A DNA stretch of 64,000 nt from Senecio squalidus (Eukaryota > Streptophyta > Magnoliopsida > Asterales > Asteraceae), in NCBI GenBank assembly GCA_910822075.1, contig CAJVGC010000432.1, positions 3,472,001-3,536,000 on the forward strand, in the 5' to 3' direction. The position numbers and the translations under genes are program-made. The first letter of the stretch is position 1, and the number at the start of each line of letters is the position of its first letter. The notes under the pieces were generated by a model. It made no database searches. It was not told the origin of the DNA and saw only the letters and a list, made by a program, of their open reading frames with translations. Positions 54,046-64,000 of the stretch are shown one piece after another.

Positions 54046-55719
54046 GGCTATGCGGAGTGGTGAGTGATGATGTGGAGTGATAGAAAATGGGTGGAGTGGT
54101 GAGTGATGATGTGTAGTGATAGAGATTATTTTGTAATCATTACTTTTTATTATTTTTTTATATAAATGAAATTTAAAAAGTTGTATTTTTATTAAAAAAA
54201 AAACATACTACAATTTATTAAAAAAAAAACATACTACAATAAAAAAAAATACTACATATCCGAAAAATATTTTGCGATAAGCCTTTGCTTTTCGCTCTCC
54301 GCTATTCTTCGATAAGGCTCCTCGAGATGACTAATGTCCTTTTTCGCATTTTTTCGTCGATTTTTTCATTAAATTCCCCGAACCGTTGTGTCATCAACTC
54401 GAGTTGTTCTTCAGCCCTCGAAGAAGACCCGGTTTTGCCCTTTCCTTTGCGCGCTTTTGCTTTTGCTTGATCTCTACCAACCGGTCTTGGAAGATCTTCC
54501 TCCAACACTCGAACCTCATCATCATCATCATCATCCGATTCGTTGAGATCGAATGAAGCAAAAGGCAATATTGGAGTGGCGGGGCTACTAGACTCCGATG
54601 TTTTGGACCTTTTTGAGGACCCTCCAATAATTGGTATCGCTTGACAAACCGGGCTATTTTTCAATATTTCCCAACACGCGTAATGTGGGAAAGACGTACC
54701 CATTCTGGTGCGGTATGTCACTATAGCCTCTTCGAGCAACATTTGATCATTTTGACCGCTTCTTCTAGATTGCATTGCTTGTCGCATAATCCCGTTGAAT
54801 TTTTTTACTTTTCGGGATAAATCGGTCCACTTGCTCGATATCATGTCCTTGGTACGATGATAATCGGGATCTTGTTGTTGCATCTTGAAGAAGAATTGTT
54901 CGCGAACCCTTTCCCAAAAAACGGGTGAAGCTCGATCTCTTCCATAAACGGGGTCTTCGGATGTCGACGCCCATGATGCGGAAAGTGCCACCTTTTCCCG
55001 TTCGGTCCACTTCTTTTTTTCGCCTTTGCCTCTTTGCGAATCGGCTTCCTTCTTCCTATGTCGTCTTTCCGCAACTTTCTTCCCACGGGTCCTCATATTT
55101 TCCGGTTGAGTTTCCGGAACAACGTCATCGTCTTCGGGATCTTGTGATTGGCGGTTACGGTCAACGTCAAATGGAGGCGGGTTTGGAAATTCGCCAAAAT
55201 TGAGCAATTGTTGGAACGACCCTCCTTGGTATACCGGGTCTTGGTGAGGTCTTTGTGATGGTGGAGTTTGTTGATAAAATTGTGGAAATTGGTTGGGGTT
55301 TGGAAATTGATTGGGGTTTGGAAATTGGTTGGGGTTTGGAAATTGGTTAGGGTTTGCACCAAAAAAATTGTTGAACCAATTCGGGTTGGGGTTTTGATTG
55401 TTGTTGGGATCCATTAGAAGTAAGATGATTGTTGAAAGAGATGAAGTAAGATGATTGTTGAAAGAGATGAAGTAGGATGATTGTTGTATGTATTTTTGAT
55501 TGGTTTTGGGGGATTATATAGAATTTTTTTTTTTTACCGTTGAAGCTTTCAAACGGTCACATGACCGTTGCAAACACTCACCACGCTCGTGATGCAGAAC
55601 ACGCTCCGGCCTATAACGCCCCTATAACGCCCGTCCCGGAGCGGTGACGGGCGTTATAGGGCCGTTATAGGCGCTGACGGGCTTATAACGCCCCTTTTTT
55701 TTTTTCACTCCGTGTAGTC
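54046..55719. mobile_element. PIF/Harbinger-type element with TTA target duplication
   Basis: Short inverted ends GGCTATGCGGAGTG and CACTCCGTGTAGTC (10-11 of 14 pairing) are flanked by TTA on both sides (54043-54045 and 55720-55722), the hallmark of PIF/Harbinger. The right subterminal region has many gcgttatagg/cctataacgc repeats in both orientations. It carries the SANT/Myb-type accessory ORF but not the DDE transposase, so it is non-autonomous. Confidence 0.75.
54252..55414 (-). pseudogene. Harbinger-type SANT/Myb-like DNA-binding protein, frameshifted
   Basis: A 370-codon open frame starts at ATG 55414. The N-terminus has NPNQFP hexamers in tandem. Then come a basic region, a SANT/trihelix-like domain (KKWTEREKVALSASWASTSE, then FWERVREQF and ISSKWTDLSRKVKKFNGI), a nuclear-type basic patch, an acidic run (ESDDDDDD) and a C-terminal helix. 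Plant genomes carry many such genes, often misannotated as 'glutathione S-transferase T3-like'; they are the Myb-like partner of the Harbinger transposase. Near 54340 the frame slips by one base. The familiar ending (EEPYRRIAESEKQRLIAKYF, then a stop) continues in another frame to the TAG at 54252, while the open frame stops at 54302. The copy is thus slightly damaged, although most of the protein could still be made. Confidence 0.75.
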
Positions 55720-55722
55720 TTA

Positions 55723-57420
55723 GGAAGTTACAACTTTTATTTAGGTAATTAAATTGGCTAGTAGTAGTTATTTTATACAGAAATGTTGGAAATTAACATT
55801 TTCTAAGATAAGAAGTAGATTTGATTTATAAAATAGAAGCGATAAGAATATTTGTTATTTGTTCGAGACTTTTATACGTATTTGCCTTGTGCTTGCTTCA
55901 CACTTCAATCACGAGGTTAATATATAGACAAAACCTCGTTCACTCAATCATTAATCATTAATTTGGGATATATATATATATATATATAGACATGATTTGT
56001 ACACGTAAAATTTTGTTATATACAGAACATATTTTTTTAGATTTTTATTTTATTTCTTTTTATTAGTCTTTAGACTCGTGTGTACATACAAACAATTTTA
56101 GATTCTTTATTTATAAACTTATGTTATAAATATTTGTAGTTTTACTCAAAAATACGCCACCGTCGAAAAAAAGGAAAAGAATATGTAATATCACATCGAA
56201 GTTAGTTATCCTTTTATAATTCAATTTGACATTAGTATATTTTATCGAATAAATCAATCTTAATTTTTATTATTCAAGTTCACAATTACAATTTTAATTT
56301 CTAATGTATAAACGCTTATCTTAATATAGTTATAATAAATGTTTTTATTATTAGATTTCATACGTTATAACCATTTTTTTTACTGGGTATCTATATATCA
56401 AATCAGTTATAAGGTTTTTTTTTCTTTTTAATTTCATAAATAGTAAATAAATAAACATGGAGAGAAATAGGGATATGATGGTGAAAATATAAAAAATGTC
56501 CGATATGAAATGAAATACCACCAAAAAAAAACTTGAGACCTAAATAACCAGTCAAAAGTCTTTATTTCAAAAACCCATTTTAATTGTGTTTTTGTTTGAA
56601 AATTAATTATCTCTAACGCCGTTAATGTATTAAATGAAAAAATTACATCATTCCATCGAACATTATTATCTCTTTCTATAGAGCACCTACTCGATATACT
56701 TTTGAAAAAAATAAAATTCGATTTTTATACATCATATAACATATCTAAGTTTTGAATTTCATATATAGTCTCCAAATCACAAGTGATTTTACCTTACGAA
56801 TATAAAAATTTGTCCAAAATTTTAAAATACAAACTCGTCAAAATTCAAGTTTTTCTTATGGGTCTATATATACTATACCTCATATAATATTGTTGTATTT
56901 TAAAATTCACATTTTAAATTAAAATCATATGTGTTATTGTCTTATGAGTTTTCAAAATTTTACATACATAGTAAAATCAAATATGATTTAAAGTACAATC
57001 ACATGTAATTTAGTACAATCATATGTGATTTTAGTACTATCAAAATTTATGTCAAAAAACGAAAAGAAAAAAAAAAGTCTTTAAATTCGATTTGTTTTTC
57101 TTTCTAAATTTAGGTAATTTATACATTTTATATAAATTCAATTTGATATTATCGTTACGATTTCAAAGTCAAAAAAAAAAAAATCATCGAAGTATATAAC
57201 AACACTGCTCTATAAAGATAAAAACACGACAATCCAACGATGTAATTTGTTTCGTCCAACGATTAACGGTTTCAGAAATAATTTAAATTTAAAAAATAAA
57301 ATAAAAGTGGGTGTTGGTTTAAATCGTTGTCGTTAGATTAAAATGATATGAATGGTCAATATTATGTTTTGGTATTTAAAAACCTATGTGCGTTCTGATT
57401 TCTTACGTTATGAATACATA
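55723..57420. other. AT-rich gene-free stretch
   Basis: No exon pattern. A TA run lies near 55970. The segment near 56640-56720 (gagcacctactcgatatac) resembles 52625-52660, and its inverted partner at 57185-57230 suggests an old foldback element. Confidence 0.4.
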
Positions 57421-57429
57421 TATTTTTTA

Positions 57430-58701
57430 GAGAGAATGTCATAAATCGTCCTTGTGGTTAGGCTGTTTTTCACGTATCGTCCTTTTCGAGAAAACTTAGC
57501 ACAAAGTGTCCTTTTGTTTTTCGAATTTATCATATATCGTCCTTCCGTCCAAATCCGTTAAAATTATGCCGTTAAACCTCTCCACGTGATTAACATGTGA
57601 GGGTAAATGAGTCATTTACCTCTCATCCCTCTTTTGTTCTTATTTTACCCTAATTTTTAATTAACAAATTACAAACACATACACAAAAATAACCCATCAT
57701 TTTCTCAACCCTAAATCAAAAAAATACATCAAAATTCCACATAAATCAAAACTAATCCAAACAAATTCATACCCAATAACTCACTGATCTTCAACAAATC
57801 CTACGAAAAAAAGAATTCACATTAAAATCATCATTTTCATATCTGAAATATAAAGAACAAAAATGATAGTCAATAAATTGCACAACTGTAAGCAAATGAT
57901 GTAAATAAACCATAACTTATGTTTATTCAAGAAAACTTACTCTCTTGTCTTTTTTGAAAGACCAATCGCACTTAGTTCTTACATCCAATGGGGTAACAGT
58001 GTCTTCGGAGCAACAATTAATACCATTTCTGTTAAATTTGAGTGAAATAGCCCCGCCATTTCTGGTAACAGTTCTTACATCCAATGACGACGCCACTTTC
58101 GATGTGGGTGGCGGTGGGTGTGTTGGTGTGTGTGCTGGGTAATTGTCGGGTGTGGCAGCGGGGGAGGATGGGTGCGGTGGAGAGGAGGGTTCCGGTGAGG
58201 GCTGGTTTGGAGAAGCTGGGTCGTTAGGTGGTTGGTTAGGAGATGGCGGTGGAAGGCACGGTGGTAGGGGCTGTTTGGGTGGCTCTCGTGGGCAGGACTG
58301 CAGGAGGTGTGATTGTGAAAGTTATTAAATGGATAATTAGTTTGAATAAAAATGATGTTTGAGAGAGATTGTGTATTGATTTTAGTTTGAATAAAAATGA
58401 TGATGAAGTGAGATTGTGTATTGATTTGCTTGAGATTTTTGTGTCTGTGCTTGTGTTTGTAATTTTTCAATTGAAAATTAGGGTAAAATAAGAACAAAAG
58501 AGGGATGAGAGGTAAATGACTCATTTACCCTCACATGTTTATCATGTGAGGTAACTTAACGGAGACAATCTAACGGAAATGGACGGAAGGATGACCAATG
58601 ATAAAATGAGGAAACAAAAGGATAGATGGTGCTAACTTTTCTCGAAAAGGACGATACGTGAAAAACAGCCTAACCACAAGGACGATTTGTGACATTCTCT
58701 C
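57430..58701. mobile_element. Long-TIR MULE (Pack-MULE candidate 1)
   Basis: The element starts GAGAGAATGTCA and ends TGACATTCTCTC. About 220 bases at each end are inverted copies containing aaatcgtccttgtggtta. A perfect 9-bp target duplication tatttttta lies at 57421-57429 and 58702-58710. Inside, the DNA is much GC-richer on one side and has an exon-like ORF on the minus strand rather than a transposase. Confidence 0.9.
57941..58297 (-). pseudogene. Exon-like captured ORF, unidentified
   Basis: On the minus strand, a ctcctgcag acceptor at 58298 is followed by 119 open codons and a strong agaGTAAGT donor at 57940. The peptide is Pro-rich at first (PPPSPNQPPNDP, THPPPPTS), then has LDVRTVTRNGG and LDVRTKCDWSFKKDKR. 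This fits a captured host exon, but I do not recognise the source. The repeated LDVRT suggests an internal duplication. Confidence 0.45.
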
Positions 58702-58756
58702 TATTTTTTAATTGGGTATCCATATCTCAAATCAGTTAGAAAGTTCTTAAGATTAA

Positions 58757-59843
58757 GAGAGAATATCACAAATCGTCCTTGTGGTTAAGCCCTTTTTCAC
58801 ATATCGTCCTTTTTCGGAAAAACTTAGCACAAATTATCCTTTTGATTTTTAAATTTATCATTTGTCATCCTTCCGTCCAAATCCGTTTAAATTTTGCCGT
58901 TAAGTGGCCCCATGTGACAGGCACATGAGGGTAAATGAGTAATTAACCTCTTTGTTATTCAAACACCCAAAATCCCAAATTATATAATCAATCTCAAATG
59001 GGTAATCGATTTAGTTGCAAAACAAAGAATTCCAATAATGGGTCAAAGAGTAGTAGAAGAATTGGGGGTGGAAATCGATCACAAAGAAAATTACAAACAG
59101 ATGAAGAATTGTTACATATGCAAGCTTTGTCTTTAGCTATTCAACATCATCAATCTTCTCAAAGATTTGAAGGCTCTATCTCTCGCCGGATTGGATCCAT
59201 TTAAATCGCTAATTTGCAGGTTACCACATCATCAACAAAACCCCTAATTCCTTCTTCATTTCCTCGTAATTATATTATTTTTCAATACTTATTTATTATT
59301 TGCAGGTTACCACCGCCACAACTGTCGTCGCCACAACCACCGCCACAGTCGTCGCCGCCGCCGCCACAGCCGCCGGGCTACAGAGTCATCTGTTGTGATG
59401 TATCCTAAACGCCGCCACCTGTTGTGTATTGGCGTGATGAGATTAGGGATTCGAGGAGGGAATTGAAGGAAGAAAGAGATGGGAAAATGGCATTTGATTT
59501 GATTAGGGTTTTGATTAGATTATTGGTTGTTTGGGTAGTGATTGAATCTTTGTAAAATCATCATTATCATTATTGTTGTTGTTGTTAATGGAAGAGAATG
59601 ATTTAGGGTTTGAGATTGAACAACAACAAGAAAGTTTGAATTCAGGTGGAGAGGGTAATTACTTATTTACCCTCATGTGCCTGTCACATGGGGCCACTTA
59701 ACGGCAAAATTTAAACGGATTTGGACGGAAAGTTGACAGAGGATAAATTCAAAAAACAAAAGGATAATTTGTGCTAAGTTTTTCCGAAAAGGACGATATG
59801 TGAAAAAGGGCCTAACCACAAGGACGATTTGTGACATTCTCTC
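58757..59843. mobile_element. Long-TIR MULE (Pack-MULE candidate 2)
   Basis: It starts GAGAGAATATCA and ends TGACATTCTCTC. More than 180 bases of TIR are shared with the neighbouring element (aaatcgtccttgtggtta, cttccgtccaaatccg). A perfect 9-bp duplication taagattaa flanks it (58748-58756 and 59844-59852). The interior is host-like and has no transposase. Confidence 0.92.
58998..59204 (+). pseudogene. Captured methylesterase (MES11-like) N-terminus
   Basis: A 68-codon ORF begins MGNRFSCKTK and continues with RSQRKLQTDEELLHMQALSL and SQRFEGSISRRIGS before a stop. From memory this resembles the N-terminal extension of plastid-type putative methylesterases (MES11 group), ahead of the alpha/beta-hydrolase domain, which is absent. 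MGN could be myristoylated. Further on, a leafy run of CCGCCA codons (59305-59380) follows a ttgcag acceptor and is probably a second captured piece. Identification is moderate. Confidence 0.5.
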
Positions 59844-59852
59844 TAAGATTAA

Positions 59853-60562
59853 AGAGAGGGGCCGGGCGGGCAGTAAAGGCTCATTTTCTTTTATTCTTCT
59901 TTAATAATAGAAATGATTCATTTGGTTGAAAGTAAGAGATTAAATTGATTTTATAAGAAAGTTTCTATTGGTAAATAATATATGAAGGTTAAATTAGTAT
60001 TTTTAGATAAATAAGAGGTTCTTTTTTATTTTATACGATTATTGTATTAATAGAAGAATTATTTAGTTAACTTAGTCAACAGAAATGGTTAATTGATAAA
60101 TTTAATTGAAAATAGAGGGTTTTCAAAAAAGTAATCATATTGGTCAATAACTAAAAAAAACTCCTTTTTTATATACATATGTTAAGATAATTTTGACGAA
60201 TGCCCAACAAAGTTGGTGTGCATCTCTTTCGTGTGTTCGGATTAAATATCTTTGATGAGGTTTTTTAATTATAACGTGGTAGTTACATCCGGTCAACTTG
60301 TGTATTTTTTTTCCTTTTTCGGCAAAAAGTTTAGTTACGAGTTCTTGAATAAATCTTGATAAGTATTAAATATACGTCATACAATAACTTCGTTTTTAAT
60401 AACTATGGTTCTTAAATCCCTTTCGGTAATCAAAAGCCACTTATATGAAAGGCTCAAATAAGACATGGTACCGTCTTATTTATGATTAGCTTGTTTATGC
60501 GTTTTCAAATTAAAGTGTCATTTGATGTTCTTTTTCTATCTAAACATTGAATGTTGCTTTAA
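59853..60562. other. AT-rich spacer
   Basis: No exon pattern, promoter or repeat that I recognise. Confidence 0.4.
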
Positions 60563-61114
60563 GAGCATCCGTAATGAAAGGTTTATAGAGAGGTTTATGG
60601 TGACATGAAATTAAGATAACACATATTGTGTTTGTCCATCTACTATTTTTTAATGTTCATGTAAGTTTACAGATGAGAGAGAATGTAAGGTACATGCACA
60701 TGAACTTCAATAAACTAAGAAGAATACAAAATTGTCTATATAAAATTAAAGTCTTTTATAAATAATTAAAGGGTTAATGCACCCGAGGGTCACTGTACTA
60801 TTCGAGATAATCCAATTGGGTGATTGAACAAAAAAAAGTTTTAAAGTTTTCATTATACTTTCAAATAAACTTTAAAAGCATCACTTTATGGGATATAGCA
60901 AGTTTCCAGTCAAAATTACCGGATGACGTGGCTAAATAACCTAAGTGGCAATAACTACGTGGCTTAAATAATATGACTCATCAATTTCAGGTCTGCTCTA
61001 AAAAGTGAATTTTCAAGAAAAACACACGTTCCTGTTCACTTCCCCTAAACCCTGACCGCCCAAAACCCCCTTTTGTAATGCCCAATTCAAAACCCTAATT
61101 CTCCAAATCAATCA

Positions 61115-61599
61115 ATGGATCATGAATCACCTCAAAACCCATTATCACCCAAACCCGAATCCTTAATCCCATCTTTATATCTTCAATTTCAAAGCTTTCC
61201 AGCTCCTCAGGCGCCATTCCAAGCAACAAAGATTTCCATTTCTACTTCAATTTTCAAGAATTCAAAACCCCGATTCAAGAAATCGATTCAAACTCACAAA
61301 CGCTTATTCAGTCAATTGGGTCCTCGAAAAAGATAAAAATTCCCAATCTTGATGATGTTGTGGATGATGATGAGGCGTATGATTGGTTGGTTAATTTGAA
61401 TGATGATTTGTTTGAGAAAATCGATGCTTCTGTTAACGAGTTTAAGAAATTGAGGAGTAAAGAAGTGGAATCCGGTGTTCGGGTTATGGGTCTTGTCGAA
61501 AACGACGGGTTTCAGCTCGTTCAGAATCGAAAAAAGAAAGATTTGGTGAGTAGTGGTGGTGATGGGACTAATGTGGCGAATTCGCCGTCTGCTGTTAAA
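61115..61599 (+). pseudogene. Captured N-terminus of an RRP6-like exoribonuclease, frameshifted
   Basis: The ORF from ATG 61115 (MDHESPQNPLSPKPES) slips frame near 61180-61195. In the new frame the reading is KLSSSSGAIPSNKDFHFYFN, then EFKTPIQEIDSNSQ, QSIGSSKK, DDDEAYDWLVNLNDDLFEKI, DASVNEFKKLR and ENDGFQLV, up to a donor at 61600. This matches my memory of the PMC2NT region of plant RRP6-like 2 (exosome 10 homologue), a nuclear exosome cofactor exonuclease. The catalytic DEDD and HRDC domains are absent. The leader and part of an intron also seem to have been captured. Confidence 0.75.
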
Positions 61600-62186
61600 G
61601 TGTGTGCGTGGATATCAAATTAATTTGATTTTGGGTTTATTGATTCTGCAAACAGATTGAAAACAAAACAAGATTGGAAAAGTGAAATTGATTTAACATT
61701 TAAGCTCGCCTAGATTGAAATCAAATTCGTTGTTCGTTCGTTTTTCGTGAAACCAAGATTCGAGGAATTCAGTTTATTTGATGTTCGGTTGGTTCATCTG
61801 ATTATCAGCGGTTAATTTAAATTCGTGAATCAATCAGCGGTTAAAAACAAAAAGGGAAAAATCAAGTTCGGGAGGCTCATGTTTATGATGTTCGTTGTCT
61901 GATTAATAAAAGGATTCTTGTTCGCTGGTTGTTTGTGAAATTGAGGATCGTGTTCGGAATTTGAGTTATAATAAAATCTAATTCGGCGTTTGGTTATACC
62001 AAGTTTCTTCAGATTCAAGATTGAAAAACTAATTCAATGTTTGATTTTTTAATTGCTGTGTCCATTTTTGTTTGTTGATTGCAGATTAAATTCGACAAGG
62101 TATTCGGTGGTCTAATTTATTCGACGAAAATTAGTTTGGAGAAAGCTCAGATTCTTTTTCGGCTTCATGTTCGTGAAACAAATTGT

Positions 62187-62475
62187 GGGGTTTCGGGTGG
62201 AGGGAGGTGGTGGTGGAGAAAAAGTGGCGGTGGTGGTGGGTTTCGGGTGGAGGGAGGTGGTGGTGGTGAATAAGTGGCGGTGATGGTGGGTTTCGGGTGG
62301 AGGGAGGTTGTGGTGGTGAAAAAGTGACGGTGGTGGTGGGTTTCGGGTGGAGGGAGGTGGGGGTGGTGAAAAAGTGGCGGTGGTGGTGGGTTTCGGGTGG
62401 AGGGAGGTGGTGGTGGTGAAAAAGTGGCGGTGGTGGTGGGTTTCGGGTGGAGGGAGGTGGTGGTGGTGAAAGAAA
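62187..62475 (+). repeat. Six-copy 50-bp GGTGG-rich tandem repeat
   Basis: tttcgggtggagggaggtgg begins at 62191, 62241, 62291, 62341, 62391 and 62441, an exact 50-base period with 1-3 changes per unit. It is strongly G-rich on the plus strand and lies inside the Pack-MULE. Confidence 0.95.
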
Positions 62476-62946
62476 AGTGGAGAAGATGAAGGTGAGAGAG
62501 GGGAATGTCTATGTGGATTTAAAAAAGGATTTAAAAAGGGGGTGTATGATGTGGCATTAAGGAGAAAAAAAAAAAAAAAATGACTTGGAAATTTGATTTG
62601 GTCTATGTGTTCAAGTTACCTGCTGCTAGCCGGTGGTTTTGGACCCACATGACGAACTTAATCATTTTGCAAATAGAAAGTGATGGTTTTTTTTGAAAGT
62701 AGAATGAAAACTTTACAACTTTTTTTTGTTCAATCACCCAATTGGATTATCTCGAATAGTAGAGTGACCCTGGGGTGCATTAACCCATAATTAAATAAAG
62801 AATATCTTGATAAGAGTTATAAACTTTAGTTAAGTTTATAGAAGTAAAGAACTAAGTTTATAAAAATTTGAGGATTATAAATCTGATGTGACATGACGTG
62901 ACAATGCTATGGACTTAATAAAGTTAATGTATTATGAATGCTCTAA

Positions 62947-64000
62947 CCTCCTTTAGGTTTTACGTCTTTGGGATTTAGGACCAAGTTTTGATTAATCAAA
63001 ATACAAGTTCACCTCATGTTAAAATAATTGATTAGCTTGTTTATTTTGCTAGTTTAGTTTGGCTCGTTGTACCGTAGACTTGTCATTTGCTTATAGTCTT
63101 TCTTTGTTTAGAATTTAACTTTCATTGTATTAAGTTTTATTTACCGTTTGCAATAGTAACTCGTTTATAGTTTTGTATTCAAGTTTTGTACTATGATTTT
63201 TCTCCGCTTTGCTATATTTCAAAGTTAAATTTATAATTTATTTGTCAGACGCCCAAAAAATTGAGAGTTTGAAGGAGCGTAGATAGAACAATCAATAAAC
63301 CGTTTTACTTTGTTAGTTTAGTTTGACCGGTTGTTGCCTTAGGCACATATTACCTTTTAGAGTTTCTTTGCTTAGTATATAAGCATTCGTTGTATTCAGT
63401 TTTCTACATAAAGTACAATCGAAACTTCACTCAACTACCACTATTTAAGCCTTATAAATGAGAGCATTTGACTTTTTTAAAATCATCGTACTTTCATACC
63501 AATCAACATTTGTAAGCATTAGGCAAATTTGGTAAAGCACAATGTATACTTCTTTTTTCCCTTTTTTTTTTGAAATTCACTTGAATTTCCGACCCGTTAT
63601 GAGAGTCGCCTATTACGGGATGACCTCCTGCAATGTAAAATATATCAAAACTTCAAAATCCCATTAATAAGCTGATAAGTTAAAGGTTATATGTTTATAC
63701 ATTATAATGCGTTTATAGCTTTTTACATAAGCTTAGTAATCTAATAAGCCTCTAAACATATGCGAAAACAAACACCTTCTTAGATGTTTACTATTTAAAA
63801 TGTGTTATAATATAAAAAATACTCTATATTTGCAATAAAAAAAAAAGTTAAAATTTTTCAAGTTAAACGTATCATGTCTCTAAATTTTACAAATTTGATA
63901 TGTTACAAAACCCGACTTGACCATTTAACATGCATACATGTACGTTTTTCCTTTCGAAATATTTAATAAAAATCGTCTCCACAAAATATAAAAACCGACA
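62947..64000. other. Gene-free right edge
   Basis: AT-rich with no exon pattern. The segment 63655-63777 (ataagctgataag ... aataagcctc ... caaacacc) is a decayed relative of the MITE at 12102. Confidence 0.4.

Larger units (their letters stand above)
60771..62786. mobile_element. Long-TIR MULE (Pack-MULE candidate 3) with RRP6-like cargo
   Basis: The first 58 bases (gggttaatgcacccgagggt...) are repeated in inverted form at the right end with two or three differences. The duplication ataattaaa is perfect at 60762-60770 and 62787-62795. The TIR contains attcgagataatccaattgg. The element carries a host exonuclease fragment and a 50-bp tandem repeat and no transposase. Confidence 0.92.
60563..62943. 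mobile_element. Tourist-like MITE split by a Pack-MULE
   Basis: Outer ends GAGCATCCGTAATG and CATTATGAATGCTC pair and are flanked by TAA on both sides (60560-60562 and 62944-62946). Without the 2-kb insertion the element would be about 356 bp. TAA duplications and such ends fit PIF/Harbinger-derived MITEs. Confidence 0.7.

Noticed and set aside
58075..58524. 149-codon minus-strand ORF rich in His, Asn and Pro
   Set aside because: The frame runs through TIR DNA and differs from the exon-like frame with splice signals at 57941-58297; it shows no domain.
1..64000. CRISPR arrays, operons, plasmid or phage features
   Set aside because: The window is eukaryotic nuclear DNA; the tandem arrays present lack spacer structure and lie in transposons or coding repeats.

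Overview
This is a plant nuclear window, almost certainly a eudicot. The genes are intron-rich with GT-AG introns, the intergenic DNA is very AT-rich, and the protein families are plant ones (LRR receptor kinase, RLP remnant, F-box protein, BLUS1-like STE20 kinases, plant SERINC, a HEADING DATE REPRESSOR 1-like protein). The intronic 'TAGAGGTGGCAA...GGGTCAAA' miniature elements and the LTRs starting TGTGACAACC remind me of Asteraceae genomes. That family assignment is an impression from memory, not a proof. I rebuilt the gene models by hand: exon joins were chosen to keep frame and splice consensus.

Left third (1-23 kb): a tRNA-derived SINE; a 7-coding-exon RING-H2 gene (+, 1842-6307); a dead RLP tail fused to a dead Ty3/gypsy reverse transcriptase and LTR (-, 6830-8996); an F-box gene of the At4g00755 type (+, 9498-11762), with a MULE-type MITE in its first intron and an hAT-like element inserted exactly at its stop codon; a partial duplicate of that gene's 5' end (about 13.3 kb); a HEADING DATE REPRESSOR 1-like gene (+, 16255-18947) with a 167-bp tandem duplication in its leader; and a full-length non-RD LRR receptor kinase (-, 19376-22451).

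Middle (23-48 kb): a solo-LTR-like element (23035-24783), a 2.5-kb gene-free stretch, a SERINC/TMS membrane protein gene (+, 28152-30258), and two STE20/GCK-type kinase genes arranged head to head (-, 31297-34660 and +, 39502-47829). The kinase pair is an inverted duplication with identical exon lengths through exons 1-9. The minus copy has lost the last 11 exons of its sister and ends instead in a tail of degenerate ~26-residue repeats expanded from one exon-10 motif.

Right quarter (48-64 kb): no ordinary gene is visible. The region is a dense nest of DNA transposons whose ends and target-site duplications can be read directly: a 291-bp MULE MITE (9-bp TSD), a 1.4-kb TIR element with palindromic minisatellites, a PIF/Harbinger-type element carrying a frameshifted SANT/Myb ORF (TTA TSD), and three long-TIR MULEs with perfect 9-bp TSDs. 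Two of these MULEs carry recognisable gene fragments (a methylesterase-like N-terminus and an RRP6-like exoribonuclease N-terminus) and one carries an exon-like ORF, so they look like Pack-MULEs. The last is itself inserted in a Tourist-like MITE with a TAA TSD.

I saw no operon-like system and no known defence or biosynthetic cluster. The most unusual items are the repeat-tailed kinase paralogue, the stop-codon hAT insertion and the Pack-MULE cluster.
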